Shown piece by piece: positions 1 through 3,962 of a DNA stretch of 6,466 bases; positions within the stretch are counted from its first letter, which is position 1, and every line of letters starts with the position of its first letter. Position numbers and translations under genes: made by a program. The DNA is from Propionibacterium sp. Its GTDB lineage: Bacteria; Actinomycetota; Actinomycetes; Propionibacteriales; Propionibacteriaceae. Under the pieces are notes generated by a model, which saw only the letters and a program-made list of their open reading frames with translations, made no database searches and was not told the DNA's origin. The DNA lies in NCBI GenBank assembly GCA_012719335.1, contig JAAYAO010000096.1:1-6466 (forward strand). The letters run 5' to 3'.

Positions 1-324
1 GACAAGGACGCCCTGGTACGCATTCTGGTCGAGCCGAAGAACGCGCTGATCAAGCAGTTCCGCAAGCTGTTCGAACTCGACGGCGTCGACCTGGTGTTCG
101 CCGACGACGCGGTCGATGCGATCGCCGACCTGGCGCTGGTCCGCGGCACCGGGGCACGGGGGCTGCGCGCGATCCTCGAAGAGGCGCTGTTGGACGTGAT
201 GTACGACGTGCCCAGCGATGAGGAGATCGTCCAGGTGGTGATCACCGGGGCCACCGTCAACGAGGGTGAAGCCCCGCAACTGGTCACCCGGCAGCAACTC
301 GCCAAGCGCGAGAAGAGCGCCTGA
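1..324 (+). CDS. clpX: ATP-dependent Clp protease ATP-binding subunit ClpX, C-terminal part (5' end outside window)
   Basis: This is the last 107 codons of ClpX, the hexameric AAA+ unfoldase that feeds substrates to the ClpP peptidase in the cytoplasm. The reading frame is open from base 1 and ends at TGA 322-324. Visible residues 1-26 contain the family segment [10 protein letters not shown] followed by [10 protein letters not shown], typical of the small AAA+ subdomain. Residues 50-56 (TGARGLR) carry the sensor-2 arginine, which contacts ATP, and are followed by the conserved stretch [11 protein letters not shown]. The end is a short charged tail. The Walker A and B motifs, the pore loops and the N-terminal zinc-binding domain would lie to the left of the window. 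Nothing looks degraded. No convincing terminator follows; there is only a 4-bp stem at 361-371. Identification is by recognition of the well-conserved C-terminal ClpX sequence. Confidence 0.97.
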   Translation, partial: DKDALVRILVEPKNALIKQFRKLFELDGVDLVFADDAVDAIADLALVRGTGARGLRAILEEALLDVMYDVPSDEEIVQVVITGATVNEGEAPQLVTRQQLAKREKSA

Positions 325-389
325 CCGGTACGCGCACCCCACCCGAGCGACCGTGGTGAGCGCGCCTCGCGACGTTGCCGCGGCTGAGG

Positions 390-395
390 CACAAT
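390..395 (+). promoter_or_regulatory. possible -10 box (CACAAT) for the DUF1707 gene
   Basis: The hexamer CACAAT at 390-395 resembles an actinobacterial -10 element and lies 7 nt before the ATG at 403. If it is used, transcription would begin at or next to that ATG and give a leaderless mRNA, a common arrangement in actinobacteria. No good -35 box is seen at 16-18 bp upstream (region 366-373 reads CTCGCGAC). This is an inference from spacing alone. Confidence 0.3.
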
Positions 396-402
396 GAGGC
401 CC

Positions 403-930
403 ATGAGCGAACTCGCGCGCAACGGCGGCACCCCGACCAGTTGGAGTGCGTTCACCGCCGACCCCCGCAAGGCCAAGAACCTCGAACTGCGCGCTTCGGA
501 CAAGGACCGCAACGTGGTCACCGAGATCCTGGCCGACGCCTTCGCCGAGGGCCGGCTCGACCCCGAGGAATACCAAACCCGGCTCGACCGGGCGCTGACC
601 CTGCGCACCTTGGGGGAGATCACCCCGCTGGTGCAGGACGTGTGGTTGGTCGGCCGACCGACCGGTAAACAGGCCGCCCCGCGCAGCAAGGCGGAGAAGG
701 GCTTCGACATCGCGATCGGGGCCGGCCTCGGGTCATGGTTGCTGGTCGCGGTCATCACCAACATCATCTGGCTGGCCACCTCGATCGGCGGCGGCTTCTA
801 CTACTACTGGCCGATCTGGCCGATGCTCGGCGTCGGTATCGGGGTGGTGGCGGCCCTGATCGGCCGTTGGCAGAGTGGCGCCCAGAAGCGGCTGGCCGCC
901 GACGACCGCCGACGCGAACTCGAATCCTGA
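403..930 (+). CDS. DUF1707 and 2TM domain small membrane protein
   Basis: This encodes a 175-residue protein of unknown function. Residues 27-81 match the DUF1707 pattern: an ELRASDKDR opening, then an AEGRLDPEEYQTRLDRAL helix, then the RTLGEI segment. This short helical module is usually at the N-terminus of actinobacterial membrane proteins. Residues about 104-127 and 132-154 are two hydrophobic helices joined by a tight aromatic turn (FYYYWPIWPM), which matches the 2TM family. The C-terminal 20 residues are highly charged (KRLAADDRRRELES), so both ends are probably cytoplasmic. Two in-frame ATGs exist, at 394 and 403. GAGG-like sequences precede both at short spacing (386-389 and 396-399). 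I chose 403 because a -10-like box would overlap the first ATG; the alternative adds three residues (MRP). It lies 78 nt after clpX and seems to be a single-gene unit. The domain assignment is fairly secure, but the function is unknown. Confidence 0.88.
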   Translation: MSELARNGGTPTSWSAFTADPRKAKNLELRASDKDRNVVTEILADAFAEGRLDPEEYQTRLDRALTLRTLGEITPLVQDVWLVGRPTGKQAAPRSKAEKGFDIAIGAGLGSWLLVAVITNIIWLATSIGGGFYYYWPIWPMLGVGIGVVAALIGRWQSGAQKRLAADDRRRELES

Positions 931-983
931 GCCCCGTCCCGCCGCGTCCTGCCTGCGCACGAGGAACCGGCCTGGTCCAGGCT

Positions 984-1017
984 GGGGTGAGTCCGGCACG
1001 GAGCCGGCCGACACCCC
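984..1017 (+). terminator. two-tier hairpin, probable U-tract-less terminator of the DUF1707 gene
   Basis: An outer stem GGGGTG (984-989) pairs with CACCCC (1012-1017). An inner stem CCGGC (993-997) pairs with GCCGG (1003-1007) around the loop ACGGA, with an asymmetric 3/4-nt internal bulge between the tiers. It starts 54 nt after the stop codon at 928-930 and ends before the predicted kinase promoter. No run of T follows, as is common for hairpin terminators in high-GC actinobacteria. Pairing is seen directly; the terminator role is inferred. Confidence 0.45.
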
Positions 1018-1059
1018 GGGTGAGCCGAGGGTGGTCGTCCGTCGACAGTTCCTCGGCCC

Positions 1060-1065
1060 TAGGAT
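1060..1065 (+). promoter_or_regulatory. predicted -10 box (TAGGAT) of the kinase gene
   Basis: TAGGAT fits the actinobacterial housekeeping -10 pattern TANNNT and stands out in very GC-rich surroundings. A start site near 1072 would give a leader of about 50 nt before the GTG at 1123. The -35 region at optimal spacing (1037-1042, GTCCGT) is a poor match, so the promoter may depend on an activator or an alternative sigma factor. The better -35-like sequence GTCGAC (1041-1046) is spaced only 13 bp away, which is too short. Confidence 0.45.
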
Positions 1066-1073
1066 GAACTCGT

Positions 1074-1106
1074 CGGGCCCGTGAGCCGAGCAGATCGGCC
1101 GGCCCG
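1074..1106 (+). promoter_or_regulatory. leader hairpin just upstream of the kinase ribosome binding site
   Basis: CGGGCC (1074-1079) pairs with GGCCCG (1101-1106). Inside it GCCGA (1085-1089) pairs with TCGGC (1095-1099) around the loop GCAGA. The inner and outer stems are separated by five unpaired bases on one side and one on the other. The structure begins at about the predicted transcription start and ends 7 nt before the GGAGG at 1114-1118. It could stabilise the 5' end or tune translation. There is no sign that it matches a known riboswitch class. Confidence 0.4.
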
Positions 1107-1122
1107 GTGATGGGGAGGGCCA

Positions 1123-2736
1123 GTGAGCGGAAACGAAGCCCGAGCGCTGGGCAGCAAGTACCGCCTCGAGAGCCGCATCGGCCGCGGGGGCATGGGTGAG
1201 GTGTGGCGTGGCCGCGACAACGCCGGTAACCCGCTGGCCTTCAAACTGCTGTTGCCCCAGTTCGCCGAGGACCGCGAGGTGGTGTCGCGGTTCATCGCCG
1301 AACGGCACCTGTTGACCAGCGTGCGGCATCCGCATGTGGTCGAGTTCCACGACCTGGTGATCGAAGGCGCCACGCTGGCGATCGTGATGGAGCTCGTCAA
1401 CGGCAGCGACCTGCGCCAGTACATCCGGCAGCAGGGCACCCTGGCGCCGGCCGAGGCCTGCCGACTCGGCGCCCAACTCGCCCGCGGCCTCGAGGCCCTG
1501 CACACCGCCCGGATCATGCACCGGGACGTGAAACCGGAGAACACCCTGCTGGATCTCTCCGGGCCGCAGCCCCGGGTGAAACTCACCGACTTCGGGGTCG
1601 CCCGCCTCGCCGAGGACGGGCCGGGCGGCACCCAACACACCGCCCTGGCCGGCACCCCGCGGTACATGGCCCCCGAACTGCTCCACGGGCAACTGCCCAC
1701 ACCGCAAACCGACCTGTACTCCTTCGGCATCGTGCTCTACGAAATGCTCGGCGGGGTGACCCCCTTCGCCGGGATGAGCACCGCCGCGATGGTGGGTGCG
1801 CACCTCAACTTCAACCCGGGGTACCTGCCCGGCCTGGACGACCGGCTGTGGCAACTGATTCTTCAGTTGATGGAGAAGGATCCGGCCGGACGCCCCGCCG
1901 ATGCGGGCATGGTGGCCGGCTACCTGGAGCACCTGGCACCCCAGTTGCGCGGGATGCCGGGGTTGCCACCGCAGCAGCACGCCCCCGATCCCGTCCCGGT
2001 GGCGGAGACCGAAACCCGGATCCGTCCGGTGGCCGACGCCGGCCCCCGACCCGGTGTACCGGGCCCGCAGGGCGCGCTGTTCGGCCCGGGCGACACCCGG
2101 CAGCTGCCCCAGCCCCCCGGCCCACCGCCCGGACACGCCGCGATGTACCCGCCGGGCCCGCCGATGGCACCGGCTCCGGGGCGTCCCCCGGTCGGGCCGA
2201 TGGGGGCTCCGCCGGCACCCCGGAAACGCCGCGCCCCACTGGTGATCGGCATCGTCGCCGGGCTGGTGCTGGTGCTGGGCGGCCTGGGCGCCTTCCTGTT
2301 CCTCACCCGCCCGTGGAGCGGGGACGACGTCGTCGCCACACCGATGCACAGCCCGGCGGAAACCCCGACCCCCACGGCAGAGCCCACCCCGACCGAGGCC
2401 GCCGAAACCACCCCGGCCGAGCAGCCGACCCGCGAAGCACCCCCGCCGACCACCACCCAACCGGCCCCGCCGACCACCTCGGCACCGCCACCGGCACCGG
2501 CGTGGCCCCCGGCGGGCACCACCACCTGTTCGGATTACGTCGCGGTCAACGAGGTGACCAGTTGCTCCTTCGCCTTCAACGTCGTCAACTCCTACTACGA
2601 ACAGGGCGAACCGCGCGTGGTGGAGGCCTGGAGCCCGGTCACCGAGCAGTGGTACGAGATGACCTGTGAGGTTCAGCAGGCCTCGATCATCCGGTGCACC
2701 GGCGGCAACAACGCCGTGCTCTACTTCCGGCAGTGA
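1123..2736 (+). CDS. transmembrane Ser/Thr protein kinase with a PASTA-less, four-cysteine extracellular domain
   Basis: This 537-residue Hanks-type kinase would phosphorylate cytoplasmic proteins on Ser/Thr in response to an outside cue. The start is GTG 1123, with GGAGG at 1114-1118 four bases upstream; the nearby ATG at 1110 is out of frame. The kinase domain spans about residues 13-270. It has the glycine loop GRGGMGEV (20-27), the ATP-binding K41, a likely helix-C E60, the catalytic HRDVKPEN (133-140, base D135), the DFG motif (156-158), an activation loop with T170 and T173 as likely autophosphorylation sites, and APE (183-185). All catalytic residues are present. A Pro/Gly-rich juxtamembrane region follows (about 272-366), then a basic RKRR (367-370), one membrane helix (about 373-394) and a Thr/Pro/Ala-rich extracellular linker (about 400-465). 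The last 70 residues form a compact domain with C469, C481, C515 and C525, which could make two disulfides, ending in CTGGNNAVLYF. No PASTA repeats are present, so it is not a standard PknB. The kinase assignment is secure; the ligand is unknown. Confidence 0.96.
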   Translation: MSGNEARALGSKYRLESRIGRGGMGEVWRGRDNAGNPLAFKLLLPQFAEDREVVSRFIAERHLLTSVRHPHVVEFHDLVIEGATLAIVMELVNGSDLRQYIRQQGTLAPAEACRLGAQLARGLEALHTARIMHRDVKPENTLLDLSGPQPRVKLTDFGVARLAEDGPGGTQHTALAGTPRYMAPELLHGQLPTPQTDLYSFGIVLYEMLGGVTPFAGMSTAAMVGAHLNFNPGYLPGLDDRLWQLILQLMEKDPAGRPADAGMVAGYLEHLAPQLRGMPGLPPQQHAPDPVPVAETETRIRPVADAGPRPGVPGPQGALFGPGDTRQLPQPPGPPPGHAAMYPPGPPMAPAPGRPPVGPMGAPPAPRKRRAPLVIGIVAGLVLVLGGLGAFLFLTRPWSGDDVVATPMHSPAETPTPTAEPTPTEAAETTPAEQPTREAPPPTTTQPAPPTTSAPPPAPAWPPAGTTTCSDYVAVNEVTSCSFAFNVVNSYYEQGEPRVVEAWSPVTEQWYEMTCEVQQASIIRCTGGNNAVLYFRQ

Positions 2737-2772
2737 CGGGCCGGCTGTACCCGGCCGGGACGTTGGTCACTG
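2731..2772 (+). terminator. nested hairpin including the kinase stop codon, likely terminator
   Basis: CAGTGAC (2731-2737), which contains the last sense codon and the TGA stop of the kinase, pairs perfectly with GTCACTG (2766-2772). Within this 7-bp stem, GGCCGG (2739-2744) pairs with CCGGCC (2751-2756) around a 6-nt loop. There is no T-tract. The position fits a terminator for the kinase mRNA, and being a perfect inverted repeat it could also act on the opposite strand. Pairing is seen directly; the function is inferred. Confidence 0.45.
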
Positions 2773-2779
2773 CGGGTGC

Positions 2780-2857
2780 TGACTGAAAACGACCCGATTT
2801 CGGGCCCTCGGGGCGCTCTGCGGTGTCGAACCCCCGAAATGAGGCGGTTTGCAGTCA
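2780..2857. repeat. 78-nt imperfect inverted repeat between convergent genes
   Basis: The left arm at 2780-2804 starts TGACTGAAAAC and ends ATTTCGGG. The right arm at 2833-2857 starts CCCGAAAT and ends GTTTGCAGTCA. About 20 of 25 positions pair: TGACTG/CAGTCA, AAAC/GTTT, a CC/GG step, and ATTTCGGG/CCCGAAAT, with mismatches concentrated in the middle. The 28-nt centre contains a small GCCC-TCG-GGGC hairpin (2804-2814). The arms are more AT-rich than their surroundings. Conserved ends with a variable middle resemble REP-like or MITE-like intergenic palindromes, but a bidirectional terminator for the two converging genes is equally possible. Only one copy is in the window, so repetition in the genome is unproven. 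Confidence 0.5.
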
Positions 2858-2888
2858 CGGCCCAACGGGACCACCCGGCCGGACACCG

Positions 2889-3878
2889 TCAGCCCCACCC
2901 GGTGAACACCTCGTCGATCGCGGCCACCCCGGCATCGAAGGACGGCGCCCGCACACTCACCGCGACCGGCACCCGGCTGCCGTCCGCGCCCCGATACCAG
3001 CCGAATTGCCGCACCAGGTAGCCACCCTCGACCGCCGGCCCCCACCCACCCTTGAACACCGGCTCGGGCAACCGGCCCAGACCCCAGCGTTGCCCCGAGG
3101 TCACCGCCGACATGTCGGCGATCACCTGCTGCGAACCATCCAGGGGAGGCAGCCGCATCAGGAAAGCGACCTGATCGGCACAGGTCCAGCCGGTTTGGCC
3201 GAAGATGCTGTACGGCGGGTGCCGACGGGTGTCGGGCACCACGGTGTGGTTGTCACCGGCCCGCCGCAGCACCTCGGTGACCGCCCGGGCCCGGGTCGGG
3301 TCGTCGGCGCCCAGCGACCGCCACAAGGTGTCGGCCGCATCATTGTCGGACTGCCGCAGCGCCGCCGAGATCGACCCCCGGTGCGAGGCACCGCCACCGT
3401 TGCGGATCACCGCCAGCGCCAGCGGCACCTTCGAGGTCGACCAGGCCGGATCAGCCGCCGTGCCGCCGGCCCGTTGCACACCCCGGTCGGGGTGGTACCA
3501 GGCGACCGAGACCTGCACCCCGCGGCGCCCGGCGACCTGCTCGGCGCGGGCCGCGGGGTCGACCCCGGTCGGGGCACGCCAGGCCCCCTCGGCCGGGGCA
3601 GGTGTGGACGGTGGGGCCGGGGTGAAGGTCGGGGTGGCCGCGGACGGGGACGGCCGGCCGGTGGGGGTGGCCGACGGTGCCGCGCGGGTGGGGGTCGGGG
3701 TGGGTGCCTCGCTGCGGGGCGGGGCGACCACCGGGGTGCCGGCGGGCCGGGGTGCGGCGTCCCCGCCCCCGATCAGACCCAGGGCCGCCAGAATGCCAAG
3801 ACAGATCGCCCCGGCCACCAACACGGTGACGGTGCCGGCGAGCAGGGCCCGGCGCCAGGGAGTGGCAGGGGTGGTCAT
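2889..3878 (-). CDS. membrane-anchored serine hydrolase, penicillin-binding / class A beta-lactamase fold
   Basis: This encodes a 329-residue envelope protein. Residues about 11-36 form one hydrophobic helix, a signal anchor preceded by WRR; a lipobox is not evident. Residues about 42-96 are a Pro/Thr/Ser/Ala-rich tether, and the catalytic domain covers about 105-329. The three class A signatures are in order: S147-T-S-K150 (nucleophile and general base), S177-D178-N179, and K276-G277-G278. The family acylates on the serine with beta-lactams or D-Ala-D-Ala peptides. The ExxLN omega-loop motif, whose glutamate deacylates beta-lactams in true class A enzymes, is not visible at the expected distance after SDN (about residue 213; the region reads VVPDTRRHPPYS). 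It is therefore more likely a peptidoglycan peptidase, a binding protein or a weak hydrolase than a resistance enzyme. The ATG is at 3876-3878 and no clear ribosome binding site precedes it. It follows valS on the same strand, 84 nt away, with hairpins between. Confidence 0.9.
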   Translation of the reverse strand: MTTPATPWRRALLAGTVTVLVAGAICLGILAALGLIGGGDAAPRPAGTPVVAPPRSEAPTPTPTRAAPSATPTGRPSPSAATPTFTPAPPSTPAPAEGAWRAPTGVDPAARAEQVAGRRGVQVSVAWYHPDRGVQRAGGTAADPAWSTSKVPLALAVIRNGGGASHRGSISAALRQSDNDAADTLWRSLGADDPTRARAVTEVLRRAGDNHTVVPDTRRHPPYSIFGQTGWTCADQVAFLMRLPPLDGSQQVIADMSAVTSGQRWGLGRLPEPVFKGGWGPAVEGGYLVRQFGWYRGADGSRVPVAVSVRAPSFDAGVAAIDEVFTGWG

Positions 3879-3902
3879 CGCAGAACCGGGGCGGTGTCTG
3901 CG
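3879..3902 (-). promoter_or_regulatory. short hairpin abutting the hydrolase start codon
   Basis: CGCAGA (3879-3884) pairs perfectly with TCTGCG (3897-3902) around a 12-nt loop. It touches the start codon at 3876-3878 on one side and the larger hairpin at 3903-3941 on the other. In the mRNA it would occupy the place where a ribosome binding site should be, so it could limit initiation. Pairing is seen directly; a role is inferred and a 6-bp stem can arise by chance in such GC-rich DNA. Confidence 0.35.
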
Positions 3903-3941
3903 CGATCGCGCCCCGCGGGGTCGAGGTGCGGGGCGCGATCG
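3903..3941 (-). terminator. perfect 14-bp hairpin after valS, probable terminator or attenuator
   Basis: CGATCGCGCCCCGC (3903-3916) is exactly complementary to GCGGGGCGCGATCG (3928-3941), with an 11-nt loop. It lies 21 nt past the valS stop codon (3963-3965) and 24 nt before the start of the serine hydrolase gene. No T-tract follows on the minus strand. It is the strongest perfect stem I found in the window and is placed as a valS terminator. The remaining spacer leaves little room for an independent hydrolase promoter, so partial read-through is likely. Confidence 0.6.
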
Positions 3942-3962
3942 GGCATCACGATGGGTGGGGGG

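Noticed and set aside
361..371. CGCG-CCT-CGCG as a clpX terminator
   Set aside because: A 4-bp stem with a 3-nt loop is too weak, and no T-tract follows.
970..982. The 13-bp palindrome GCCTGG-T-CCAGGC as an operator
   Set aside because: It is a perfect palindrome, but it is isolated about 80 bp upstream of the predicted -10 box and matches no regulator site I know. Such short GC palindromes are common by chance here.
733..2460. A 575-codon open frame on the minus strand opposite the DUF1707 and kinase genes
   Set aside because: It is rich in Gly, Arg, Ala and His with no recognisable domain, and runs antisense to a kinase with complete catalytic motifs. Long antisense frames are expected in high-GC DNA.
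2080..2510. Tandem DNA repeats in the Pro/Thr-rich part of the kinase
   Set aside because: The composition is low-complexity (Pro, Gly, Thr, Ala), but no repeated DNA unit of constant length is visible; it is better read as flexible linkers on both sides of the membrane helix.
3901..3910. CGCGATCGCG as a HIP1-type repeat
   Set aside because: Only one copy is present, and it forms part of the 3903-3941 hairpin arm; HIP1 is a cyanobacterial feature.
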